64,000 nt of DNA, taken from Kribbella sp. ALI-6-A (GTDB taxonomy: Bacteria > Actinomycetota > Actinomycetes > Propionibacteriales > Kribbellaceae). The translations under genes and the position numbers were made by a program. The notes beneath the pieces were generated by a model, which was given only the letters and a program-made list of their open reading frames with translations, did no database searches and was not told the origin of the DNA. Numbering within the stretch: position 1 is the first letter of the stretch; the number at the start of each line of letters is the position of its first letter. Shown here piece after piece: positions 15,684 to 23,214 of the stretch. The DNA lies in contig NZ_MTQN01000005.1 of the NCBI RefSeq assembly GCF_001984195.1, forward strand, positions 1 through 64,000, written 5' to 3'.

Positions 15684-17429
15684 ATGAAACGCCTTCGAGC
15701 AGGACTCGCCGTCGCGACGTCGATCTCGTTGCTCGCCGTAGTGATTCCGCAAATCTCCGCCAGTGCCACCGGACCGGATCTGTCCCGGTACACCGGGCAG
15801 AAGCTCGCCTGGGGTGCCTGCCCGTTCGAGGCCGAGGTGCCCACGCAGTGCGCGCAGCTGACGGTTCCCCGGGACTGGGCGCATCCCGAGGCCGGCAAGG
15901 ACCTGAAGGTGTCGGTCAGCCGGGTGGCCGCGACCGGGCCCAAGGACAAGTACCAGGGCATCGTGCTGACCAACCCGGGTGGGCCGGGCGGTCAGGGCAC
16001 CGGGCTGGCCGCCGACCTGGCCAAGCTGCAGCCCTCGCTGAACGCCCAGTACGACGTCCTCGGCATGGATCCGCGGGGAACCGGCCAGCAGGGTGCGAAG
16101 GGGCAGGCCGGGCTCGGCATCACCTGCCAGGTGCCGACCGGCCGGCTGCCCCAGGGACCGCTCGATGCCCGCGACCGGTCGCGGGCGAGCATCGCCGCGC
16201 ACCAGCAGGTCCCGAAGGTGGTGGCCGAGGCCTGCCAGAGCGTGGCGGAGGCGCCGTACATCACCACCTGGCAGACCAGCCATGACATGGACCTGCTCCG
16301 GCAGTTGCTGGGGGCAACTAAACTGAACTACGTCGGCTACTCCTACGGCACCTGGCTGGGCGCCAAGTACGCCTCGTTGTTCCCGGACAACGCCGGCCGG
16401 ATGGTGCTCGACTCGAGCGTCGACTTCCAGGGCCGGCTGCAGGCCGACTTCGAGGACTTCCCCCGGATGGGCCAGCGGCACGCCGAGGACGTTTATCTGC
16501 CCTGGCTGAATCGCACCCTGCCCGACGTGTTCGGCAGCACGCCGCAGCAGGCCGCGGCGGCGATCGAGGATGGCCGGGGCAAGGCGGTCAAGCTCGGGAT
16601 CGACCCGGACTCCTACGACTCGCTGCTGATCGGCAACGGCAGCACGCTCAGCTGGGTGGTCGCCGCCCTGGTGCTGTCGATGGTGATCGAGGGCGACCAG
16701 GCCGGGACGCAGAAGCTGGCCGCGCTGCCGGCCGGGCTGCGGGCGCAAGCGGATGCGGTGTCGCGGCAACGATTCGGCGTACCGGTGGCGAATCTGACCA
16801 CCGCCGCGGTGACGAAGGCGAACCTCGGCCAGGCCGAGCCGGACTACGAGCAGCTACCGATCACGCGGTTCGCCGTGGCCTGTGGCGACCAGCCGACGAA
16901 GTCGACGCGCTGGTACAAGACGTTGAGCGACCTGCAGGGCCCGAAGTACCCGTTGTTCGGCTGGCAGTATGGCCTCGGCGAGGTCTGCGGGCCGTGGTCG
17001 GACGAGCCCGAGCAGACGTTGCCCGAGCTGCCGAAGGCCGTCCGGGACAACATGCTGGTGGTGCAGGGCGAGTTCGACCCGCAGACGTCGTACGAGCAGG
17101 CGATGAACGGCGTGCGGAAGGCGCGTGGCGTCGATGTGCTCCGAGTGGACGACGCGGCCTTCCACGGGCAGTACGGAATGCAAGGCAATCCGTGCGTGGA
17201 CGGTGTGGTCAACACCTATCTGCTGTACGGGTCGAAGAGCGACAACAGCCTGTGCCCGTCGGTGCCGTTGCCGGGTGAGACCAAGGTGTACCCGGTCCGC
17301 GGGCCGGTCGACCGGCACCTCGGTGACCACCGGTCCGCCCGGGCCGGCGCTCTGACCTCGGTCGACAACCAGCTGCGGCTCGAGCTGTCCGACCGGATCT
17401 CGGTCCTCAACCGCCCGCTCGGCCAGTAG
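15684..17429 (+). CDS. Secreted alpha/beta-hydrolase, TAP-like (tripeptidyl aminopeptidase) family
   Basis: A 581-residue exported hydrolase. A signal peptide covers residues 1-28. The oxyanion region is LTNPGGPGGQGTGLAADL and the nucleophile elbow YVGYSYGTWLGAKYAS (Ser near 217). The C-terminal TAP-like domain holds the likely acid in VVQGEFDPQT and the His in DDAAFHGQYG. It resembles Streptomyces SlpD/SlpE-type proteases that cut short peptides from protein N-termini. AGGAAAGG precedes the ATG. A strong hairpin follows the stop. Confidence 0.9.
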   Translation: MKRLRAGLAVATSISLLAVVIPQISASATGPDLSRYTGQKLAWGACPFEAEVPTQCAQLTVPRDWAHPEAGKDLKVSVSRVAATGPKDKYQGIVLTNPGGPGGQGTGLAADLAKLQPSLNAQYDVLGMDPRGTGQQGAKGQAGLGITCQVPTGRLPQGPLDARDRSRASIAAHQQVPKVVAEACQSVAEAPYITTWQTSHDMDLLRQLLGATKLNYVGYSYGTWLGAKYASLFPDNAGRMVLDSSVDFQGRLQADFEDFPRMGQRHAEDVYLPWLNRTLPDVFGSTPQQAAAAIEDGRGKAVKLGIDPDSYDSLLIGNGSTLSWVVAALVLSMVIEGDQAGTQKLAALPAGLRAQADAVSRQRFGVPVANLTTAAVTKANLGQAEPDYEQLPITRFAVACGDQPTKSTRWYKTLSDLQGPKYPLFGWQYGLGEVCGPWSDEPEQTLPELPKAVRDNMLVVQGEFDPQTSYEQAMNGVRKARGVDVLRVDDAAFHGQYGMQGNPCVDGVVNTYLLYGSKSDNSLCPSVPLPGETKVYPVRGPVDRHLGDHRSARAGALTSVDNQLRLELSDRISVLNRPLGQ

Positions 17430-17436
17430 CGGCGAA

Positions 17437-17468
17437 GCGGGAGCCGGCCCTCAGCGGCCGGCTCCCGC
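17437..17468. terminator. Hairpin between convergent TAP-like and YciI genes
   Basis: A perfect 13-bp stem (GCGGGAGCCGGCC) with a 6-base loop lies 8 bases after the TAP-like stop and just beyond the YciI stop. It lacks a T-tract, as is common for actinobacterial terminators, and could serve both genes. Confidence 0.7.
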
Positions 17469-17475
17469 GCTGCCG

Positions 17476-17859
17476 TCAGTCGTCCACCGCGATCGGGCGC
17501 AGCTCGACGGCGAAGAACTGCGCCTCGGGGATGGACGCGGCGATGTCCTCGGCGCGTTCAGGCGTGGCGACGTCGACGACGAAGACACCGGCGAGCTGCT
17601 CCTTCGACTCCGAGTACGGGCCGTCCGTCGTGGCCCGGACGCCGTCGCGGACCCGCACGACCTTGGTCCGCGACGGCGCCTCGAGCGGTTCGGCCATCAC
17701 CAGCTCGCCGCTCGCGGACAGCTCGGCGAGCAGCCCTTCCAGCTGGGCGGTCAGCGCCTTGCGCGCCTTCGCGGACAGCGCGCGGCCTTGCTCGGTGTGC
17801 AGGAACGAGGGATGACCCCAGGTGATCGGATTGCTGTGAATGAGCAGCATGTATTTCAT
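17476..17859 (-). CDS. YciI-like (YCII-related, DGPF-type) protein
   Basis: A 127-residue single-domain protein with the typical start MKYMLLIHSNP, the signature TDGPYSESKEQLAG (usual form DGPF) and AEDIAASIPEAQ near the end. These ferredoxin-fold proteins are small cytosolic enzymes or partners of ECF sigma factors, but no sigma factor gene is adjacent here. AAAGGA precedes the ATG. Function unknown. Confidence 0.88.
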   Translation of the reverse strand: MKYMLLIHSNPITWGHPSFLHTEQGRALSAKARKALTAQLEGLLAELSASGELVMAEPLEAPSRTKVVRVRDGVRATTDGPYSESKEQLAGVFVVDVATPERAEDIAASIPEAQFFAVELRPIAVDD

Positions 17860-18000
17860 GGCCGGTCCTTTCGGTGAACGGATCCTCGCAGCACAGGTCG
17901 GAGGCCGTGCACGGACCTCGACATTCCGGCCGAAATGCCGAGCTCGTCGAATCCTCGGCGCGCCGCCGCGGTTCCGCGCCGGTGATCGCCCGGGGTGGCG

Positions 18001-18753
18001 TCAGGCGTTGTAGCCGCCGTGGGCGTCGAGCACGGCGCCGGTGACGTAGCTCGCGGTGGGGCCGGCGAGGAAGCCGATGGCGGCGGCGATCTCGTCGGGG
18101 TGGCCCATGCGCTGAATGGACAGGCTGGCGAGCAGCGGCTTCAGTACCTCGAGATCCGGATTCATGCCGGTCTCCATCAGCCCGGCCTCGACGACGTTCG
18201 CGGTGATGCCGCGCGGACCGAGGTCGCGGGCGACGCCGAGGGTGTAGCGCTCGATGCCGGACTTGGTCGCGGCGTAGTCGGCCAGACCGGGGACGCCGAC
18301 GCGGGAGCCGAGCCCGGAGCTGATGGTGATGATCCGGCCGTTGTCGCGCAGCACCTTGACCGCGGCCCGGACGACGGCGATCACGCCGAGGTAGTTGACC
18401 GCGTGCATCCGGTCGAGGGCCGCGGTGTCCACGTCCGGGTCGTCGACGGTCCGGCCCTGTTCGACCCCGATCGCCGCGTTGTTCACCAAGATGTCGAGTC
18501 CGCCGTACGCCGCGACGACCTGGTCGATCAGCGCCGGCGCCGAGCTGGTGTCGGCGTGGTCGACCTGGAACGCGACGGCCTTGGCCCCGAGCGCCTGCAC
18601 CTCGTCGACCACGGTTCGGGCCTGATCCACGGAACGTACGTAGGTGAACGCGACGTCCGCGCCCTGCCCGGCCAGCAACCGGACCGTCGAGGCACCCAGC
18701 CCCCGGGATCCTCCGGTGACCAGCGCAACCTTGCCCGCCAATGCCTTGCTCAT
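18001..18753 (-). CDS. Short-chain dehydrogenase/reductase
   Basis: A 250-residue classical SDR. The NAD(P)-binding motif TGGSRGLG is near residue 14, the structural NNAAIG near 90, the catalytic Ser in ITISSGLG and the Tyr/Lys pair in YAATKSG near 155. The ending TGAVLDAHGG is typical. The substrate is unknown. GAGGAGG lies 6 bases before the ATG at 18753; the longer open frame upstream is not coding. It diverges from an Rrf2 regulator, and a matching operator overlaps its probable -10, so repression by that regulator is likely. Confidence 0.92.
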   Translation of the reverse strand: MSKALAGKVALVTGGSRGLGASTVRLLAGQGADVAFTYVRSVDQARTVVDEVQALGAKAVAFQVDHADTSSAPALIDQVVAAYGGLDILVNNAAIGVEQGRTVDDPDVDTAALDRMHAVNYLGVIAVVRAAVKVLRDNGRIITISSGLGSRVGVPGLADYAATKSGIERYTLGVARDLGPRGITANVVEAGLMETGMNPDLEVLKPLLASLSIQRMGHPDEIAAAIGFLAGPTASYVTGAVLDAHGGYNA

Positions 18754-18769
18754 CGAGACCTCCTCAATC

Positions 18770-18815
18770 GTAACGATTATGGTTACATCCAGATCAACGT
18801 AACACATTTGATTAC
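18770..18815. promoter_or_regulatory. Twin operators GTAAC-N7-RTTAC between SDR and Rrf2 genes
   Basis: Two 17-bp dyads, GTAACGATTATGGTTAC (18770-18786) and GTAACACATTTGATTAC (18799-18815), lie 29 bp apart. The first contains, on the reverse strand, CATAAT, a good -10 for the SDR gene. The second overlaps TTGATT, which with TAGCCT 16 bp downstream could form the Rrf2 promoter with an almost leaderless GTG. The layout fits repression of both genes by the Rrf2 protein. Confidence 0.75.
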
Positions 18816-18842
18816 GACGCCAACTGCCGTAGCCTGGCGACC

Positions 18843-19277
18843 GTGAGCGCGAACAGCAGGCTGACCATCGCGGCGCACACGCTGGCCTGGATCGGCCTGT
18901 ACCAGCGCCAGGGCCACGAGGTCGCCACCTCGGAACAGATCGCGGGCAGCGCGAACACGAACCCGGTCGTGATCCGCCGCCTGCTCGGGGAACTGCGCGA
19001 GGCCGGGCTGGTCGAGTCACGCCGCGGCGCCGGCGCCGGCTGGTCACTGACCCGCGACCTCGCCTCGATGACCCTGCTCGACGTCTACGACGCGATCGAA
19101 CCGGGACCGCTGTTCGCCTTGCACCGGGCCAGTCCCGACGAAGGATGCGTGATCGGCCACGGCATCCAGCCCGCATTGCAAGACGTGTACGCCGGCATCG
19201 AGTGCACCGTGCGGACCGAGCTGAGCAAAACCACGCTCGAAGACGTCCTGCAGGCGGTGCTCGCGGTCCCCCGCTAA
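18843..19277 (+). CDS. Rrf2 family transcriptional regulator
   Basis: A 144-residue winged-helix regulator. It has the Rrf2 N-terminus (LTIAAHTLAWIGLYQRQG), a recognition region with TSEQIAGSANTNPVVIRRLL and a wing RRGAGAGWSL. Only two cysteines occur in the region where NsrR and IscR hold an Fe-S cluster with three (DEGCVIG and GIECTVR). It is therefore more like the YwnA branch and probably has no Fe-S cluster. The GTG start is about 7 bases after a possible -10. It is divergent from the SDR it probably controls. Confidence 0.88.
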   Translation: MSANSRLTIAAHTLAWIGLYQRQGHEVATSEQIAGSANTNPVVIRRLLGELREAGLVESRRGAGAGWSLTRDLASMTLLDVYDAIEPGPLFALHRASPDEGCVIGHGIQPALQDVYAGIECTVRTELSKTTLEDVLQAVLAVPR

Positions 19278-19350
19278 CCGGCGACGTGGCCGAACACGAC
19301 CGGTTCAGGAAGGTTCGATCCAGGATCAGGACCTGGGTCCGAGTTCCCCG

Positions 19351-20157
19351 CTACGTCAGGCCGTCGTCCACGACGGCTGAGCGGTGGGGTGGATCCACGC
19401 GTTCCAGTTCCGTCCAGCCGGTCCAGCCTCGTTGGCGCAGGAGGTCGATCAGGCGGCGGGCGGGTGGGACGGTGTCGAAGGCGAGGGTGTCCATCAGGGT
19501 CACCAGGGGCGGGTCGAGGTCGGTGTCGTTGACGTAGTGGTCGCCCTGGGCGTCGGCCAGTTGGGTGAGGTACGCGGACAGGTCGTCGGCCAGCTCGACC
19601 AGCTTCGGGTCGTCAGGGCTGCGGTCGAGGGCGTGGCCGAGGATTCGGAAGAAGTCGAGCAGCTGCGGGTCGGCGAGCTGTTGCTGCTTGCGGGCTGCCA
19701 ATCGCGCGATGTGGTGCGGTAACTGGGCGGCCAGGAGGATCCAGCCGTCGCGCTCGGTCCGGATGATTCGCTCGTCGACGGCGAGCTCCCGCAGGCGGTC
19801 CAGATAGTCGACCACCTCCGCCGGCAGCGCGAGGTGGTCGCCGGCGGCCAGGCGGGCGATCTGCTCCCGGTGGCGCTCGCGTTGCTCGATCTCGGCGCGC
19901 AGCCGGCGGTCGATGTCCGCCACCGCCGCGGCGAACTCCTCCTCGCCGGCCTGCAGAAGCTCGCGGACCCGCGCCAGCGGGACTCCGGCCTCGGCGAGCG
20001 TACGGATCTTGATCAGCTCGATCACCGCCGCGGCGTCGTACCGCCGATAGCCGGAATGGTCGCGTTCCGGCTCCGGCAGCAGGCCCTTGGCGTGATAGTG
20101 CCGCACGGCGCGGATCGTCACCCCGGCGTACGACGCCAGCTCACCGATGGTCAGCAC
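19351..20157 (-). CDS. MerR family transcriptional regulator
   Basis: A 268-residue regulator with a MerR DNA-binding domain: MLTIGELASYAGVTIRAVRHYH, then the wing GLLPEPERDHSGYRRYD. A coiled-coil-like dimer helix follows at about 85-125. The C-terminal 140 residues are helical and match no effector domain I recognise. The start is a GTG. The gene diverges from an alpha/beta hydrolase, and a MerR-style promoter lies between them. Confidence 0.88.
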   Translation of the reverse strand: MLTIGELASYAGVTIRAVRHYHAKGLLPEPERDHSGYRRYDAAAVIELIKIRTLAEAGVPLARVRELLQAGEEEFAAAVADIDRRLRAEIEQRERHREQIARLAAGDHLALPAEVVDYLDRLRELAVDERIIRTERDGWILLAAQLPHHIARLAARKQQQLADPQLLDFFRILGHALDRSPDDPKLVELADDLSAYLTQLADAQGDHYVNDTDLDPPLVTLMDTLAFDTVPPARRLIDLLRQRGWTGWTELERVDPPHRSAVVDDGLT

Positions 20158-20273
20158 CGGACCAGTCTCCTACGGCGTGGACGCTGTGCGGACGAGGTCG
20201 GCGATCTGCCGTGCCCGCCGCGAAAGACCGGAATCGCGACGCGATCGTGGCGGATCGTCCAGGTGGTCGTCAT
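20151..20273 (-). CDS. Possible 40-codon ORF overlapping the MerR start
   Basis: The ORF begins MTTTWTIRHDRVAIPVFRGG. Its stop lies just inside the MerR gene (GTGCTGA), which would couple the two. The first half has GC-rich third positions; the second half does not. I recognise no family. It may be a leader, a gene remnant or chance. Confidence 0.22.
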   Translation of the reverse strand: MTTTWTIRHDRVAIPVFRGGHGRSPTSSAQRPRRRRLVRC

Positions 20274-20290
20274 GGCCTCATGCTGGATGG

Positions 20291-20321
20291 TTGACCCAGC
20301 GTCAGGGTCAATTTGTACGGC
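20291..20321 (+). promoter_or_regulatory. MerR-type promoter/operator for the hydrolase gene
   Basis: A perfect dyad TTGACCC-N7-GGGTCAA (20291-20311) lies between the divergent MerR and hydrolase genes. TTGACC as -35 and TACGGC as -10 (20316-20321) are 19 bp apart, the stretched spacing that MerR proteins correct. This points rightwards, to the hydrolase. No comparable -10 is seen in the other direction. Confidence 0.65.
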
Positions 20322-20391
20322 GAATGTCGAGCCGCGGGCCGTCGCTGCGACGTACCGTCCGAAGAGCACCGACATCGGAGGACGTGAAGTG

Positions 20392-21255
20392 ATGGACCAG
20401 GCCGACCTGCGGTTGCCCGACGGCCGCACGCTGCGGGTGTACGACACCCACCCGGGCGACGACCGCCGCGTCCCGGTCTTCTGGCATCACGGCACACCCA
20501 ATCTCGGCCGGCCGCCGGAGCCGTTGTTCGAGGCGTCCGAGTGGCTCGGGCTGCGCTGGATCTCCTTCGACCGTCCCGGGTACGGCGGCTCGACGGCCGC
20601 GCCCGGCCGGACGGTCAGCTCGGTCGCGCGGGACGTCGAGTACGTCGCCGACACGCTCGGCCTCGAAGGGTTCACCGTGATGGGCCACTCCGGCGGCGGC
20701 ACGTACGCGCTCGGCTGCGCGGCCACGCTCGGCGACCGGGTGCAGGCGGTGGTCAGCCTGGCCGGGATCGCGCCGTACGGCGTACCGGGGCTGGACTGGT
20801 TCGCCGGGATGATCCCGTCCGGGGTGACCGCGTTGCAGGCGGCCCGAGCCGGGCGCGCGGCGCGGACGGCGCTGGAGCGGTCCGATGTCGAATACGACCC
20901 GGAGTTCGCACCGGTCGACCTGAAGCTGTTCGACGGTCCCTGGTCCTGGCTGGGTGAGGTGGCCGGGCCGGTGGCGCTCGAGGCCGGCCCGTACGGGCAG
21001 ATCGACGACGACGTGTCCTACCTGCTGCCGTGGCGCTGCGATCCCGCCGAGACCACCGCGCCGGCCCTGCTCCTGCACGGCGGTCTGGACCGGATCATCC
21101 CGCCGAGCCACGCCCGCTGGCTCGCCGCACACATCCCGGCCGCCGAGCTGACGGAGTACGCCGGGGACAGCCACATCTCCATCCTCGGCCACGCCGAGTC
21201 CGCCCTGGACTGGCTGCGCGACCGCGCCGACGGGCCCACGGCGTACCCGATCTGA
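20392..21255 (+). CDS. Alpha/beta hydrolase
   Basis: A 287-residue hydrolase. The oxyanion loop is WHHGTPNLG, the nucleophile elbow VMGHSGGGTYALG (Ser near 101), the acid in LHGGLDRIIPP and the His in GDSHISILGH. There is no signal peptide, so it is cytosolic. GGAGG about 10 bases before the ATG at 20392 fixes the start; the open frame extends far upstream across the MerR gene and is not real there. It is probably induced through the MerR-type promoter. Substrate unknown. Confidence 0.88.
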   Translation: MDQADLRLPDGRTLRVYDTHPGDDRRVPVFWHHGTPNLGRPPEPLFEASEWLGLRWISFDRPGYGGSTAAPGRTVSSVARDVEYVADTLGLEGFTVMGHSGGGTYALGCAATLGDRVQAVVSLAGIAPYGVPGLDWFAGMIPSGVTALQAARAGRAARTALERSDVEYDPEFAPVDLKLFDGPWSWLGEVAGPVALEAGPYGQIDDDVSYLLPWRCDPAETTAPALLLHGGLDRIIPPSHARWLAAHIPAAELTEYAGDSHISILGHAESALDWLRDRADGPTAYPI

Positions 21256-21294
21256 GCCGCATGTCCTCCAGGCCGGGCGGGTACCGGGTTCCGG

Positions 21295-22515
21295 ATGAGG
21301 CGAGACGAGCTGGTGGCGGGGAGATACCGGGTGGGGGATCCGCTCGGTCGCGGCGGCATGGGCGAGGTGTTCCAGGCGACCGACGAACTGCTCGGCCGGC
21401 AGGTCGCGCTCAAGCTGCTGCTGCCCACTCGACGTGATCCGGAGATGGCCGCGCGGTTCCACCGGGAGGCCCGGGCCGCGGCGGCGCTGTCCGACCCGCA
21501 CGTGGTCGCGGCGTACGACTTCGGCTCGTACGACGGCGGCTTCTTCCTGGTGATGGAACTGGTCGCCGGCCGGACCGTCGCGGAGGAGTTGCGGCTGTGC
21601 GGCCCGTTCGACGCCGGTCGCGCGCTGTCGGTGATCAAGCAGAGCGCGGCCGGACTGGCTGCCGCGCACGTCAGGGACATCGTGCATCGCGACGTGAAAC
21701 CGCAGAACCTGCTGATCACACCCGACGGCACCGTCAAGGTCACCGATTTCGGCATCGCCCGATTCCTCACCGACACCACGACCACGGTGACCGCGAACGG
21801 CCAGATCCTCGGCACGAGCTACTTCCTCGCGCCGGAACGTGCCCGCGGTGAGCCCGCGGGCAAGGCGTCCGACGTCTACGCGCTGGGCTGCGTGCTCTAT
21901 CAGCTCGTCACCGGGCATCCGCCGTTCCAGGGCGACCAGCCGGCCGGGGTGATGTACCAGCACGTGACGACCGAGCCCACGCCGCCGAGCGACCTGCGCC
22001 CTGAGCTGGGCGGCGAGTTCGAGCGGCTGCTGATGAGCATGCTGGCGAAGAACCCGGCCGACCGGCCGACCGCGGCTCAGATCGCCTCCGGTACGACGAT
22101 CCAGCCGGTGGTCACCGGTGAGCTGGTCGTTCCGTCGTCGCGCGGGTGGTCGCGGCGCAGACTCGTCGGAGCCGTCGCCGCGCTGGGCATCGTCGCCGCC
22201 ACGTCGGCCGGCGTCGTACTGAGCAACCGCGACGAGCGCCTCCCGGAGACGAACTACCTGACCCCGCCGACGACCCCGCGCACGACGCCGGTGACACCGC
22301 CGCCCTCGTCGATACCCACGCCGACCCGTCCGCCGAGCACCCCGCCGACTGATGACCGGCGGGTCAGCACGACCAGCAAGCCGGTGGCCGAACCGTCCAA
22401 GCCGCCCACGAAAACGGCTGGGGAAGGCAAGTCGGTCAAGCCGGGCAGGCCCGACAACCCCGGCGTCCCCGGCAACGGCAAGTCGAAGGGCAAGAGCCCG
22501 AACAAGAAGCCCTGA
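21295..22515 (+). CDS. Membrane-anchored Hanks-type Ser/Thr protein kinase
   Basis: A 406-residue kinase. The catalytic domain spans about 10-265, with the glycine loop GRGGMGEV, Lys40 in VALKLL, HRDVKPQN (Asp133), DFG at 151 and GTSYFLAPE as the activation-segment end. One membrane helix lies at about 290-309. The outside part is only a Pro/Thr- and Lys-rich tail of about 95 residues, without PASTA or other sensor domains. It starts 39 bases after the hydrolase stop and could be cotranscribed with it. Substrates are unknown. Confidence 0.93.
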   Translation: MRRDELVAGRYRVGDPLGRGGMGEVFQATDELLGRQVALKLLLPTRRDPEMAARFHREARAAAALSDPHVVAAYDFGSYDGGFFLVMELVAGRTVAEELRLCGPFDAGRALSVIKQSAAGLAAAHVRDIVHRDVKPQNLLITPDGTVKVTDFGIARFLTDTTTTVTANGQILGTSYFLAPERARGEPAGKASDVYALGCVLYQLVTGHPPFQGDQPAGVMYQHVTTEPTPPSDLRPELGGEFERLLMSMLAKNPADRPTAAQIASGTTIQPVVTGELVVPSSRGWSRRRLVGAVAALGIVAATSAGVVLSNRDERLPETNYLTPPTTPRTTPVTPPPSSIPTPTRPPSTPPTDDRRVSTTSKPVAEPSKPPTKTAGEGKSVKPGRPDNPGVPGNGKSKGKSPNKKP

Positions 22516-22532
22516 CCAATCCCAAGCAACTG

Positions 22533-22563
22533 CTTGACATCAAGTCGTTTCGCGCTGCATATT
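22533..22563 (+). promoter_or_regulatory. Promoter/operator of the ArsR-MFS operon
   Basis: TTGACA (22534-22539) and CATATT (22558-22563) are 18 bp apart, and the ATG follows 6 bases later, so the message would be leaderless or nearly so. The -35 lies inside the palindrome CTTGACATCAAG (22533-22544), which would let a repressor block RNA polymerase. The same 12 bases occur twice in front of icd. Confidence 0.7.
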
Positions 22564-22569
22564 CCAAGC

Positions 22570-23214
22570 ATGTCTTTGGAATCTGATCCCCGCCGGCGCC
22601 GGTTGCTGGACGAGCCACTGGCCATCCGGGCCCTGGCGCATCCTGTCCGGCTGGACCTCCAGGCTCTGCTCGGCAAGGAAGGGCCGTTGACCGCGGCGGA
22701 CGCGGCCCGCCGGCTCGGCATCAGCCAGGCGCTCGCGTCGCACCACCTGCGGCAGCTCGCGAAGTACGACTTCGTCGAGCCGGCGCCGGGCAAGGACAAC
22801 CGCGAGCGGCCGTGGCGACTGGTGTCCACCTCACAGTCGTGGCGCAGCGCGCGGCTGACCAACGAGGGCGCGGCGGCCGCGGACGTGCTCGAGCAACTGA
22901 TCGCCGAACGCGCGCTGACCAACTTGGCCGACTGGCAGCAGCGCCGCCGCAACGAGCCCGCCGTGCTGGTCGAGAACTCCGGGATCGGGCACACCGCCGT
23001 CTACCTCACCGGCGAGGAACTGGCCGAGCTGGAGGAGCAGATCAGCGCGCTGCTGCAGCGGTACGTCGACGAGCGGCCGATCGACGACAAGGCCGCCCGG
23101 CCGGCGGGCAGCCGGCTGGTCGACATCACCCGGATCGTCAGCGTGCTGCCGGAGGAGACCGTGCCGCCGCAGCCCGCGCCGCCTGAGACCGGGCCCTCCG
23201 AGGACGACCGATGA
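22570..23214 (+). CDS. ArsR-type winged-helix transcriptional regulator
   Basis: A 214-residue regulator. The winged helix reads ALAHPVRLDLQALLGKEG, then AADAARRLGISQALASHHLR and a wing GKDNRERPWRL. The C-terminal part is helical (ELAELEEQISALLQRYVDE) and ends in a proline-rich tail. There is no metal-binding CxC pair, so it is not an arsenic sensor. I chose the ATG at 22570 because the promoter lies just before it. Its stop overlaps the MFS start (ATGA). It probably represses its own operon. Confidence 0.85.
   Translation: MSLESDPRRRRLLDEPLAIRALAHPVRLDLQALLGKEGPLTAADAARRLGISQALASHHLRQLAKYDFVEPAPGKDNRERPWRLVSTSQSWRSARLTNEGAAAADVLEQLIAERALTNLADWQQRRRNEPAVLVENSGIGHTAVYLTGEELAELEEQISALLQRYVDERPIDDKAARPAGSRLVDITRIVSVLPEETVPPQPAPPETGPSEDDR

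Noticed and set aside
18843..19277. Rrf2 protein as an NsrR-type nitric oxide sensor
   Set aside because: Only two cysteines are present, in the wrong spacing for the Fe-S cluster, and the operator differs from NsrR sites.
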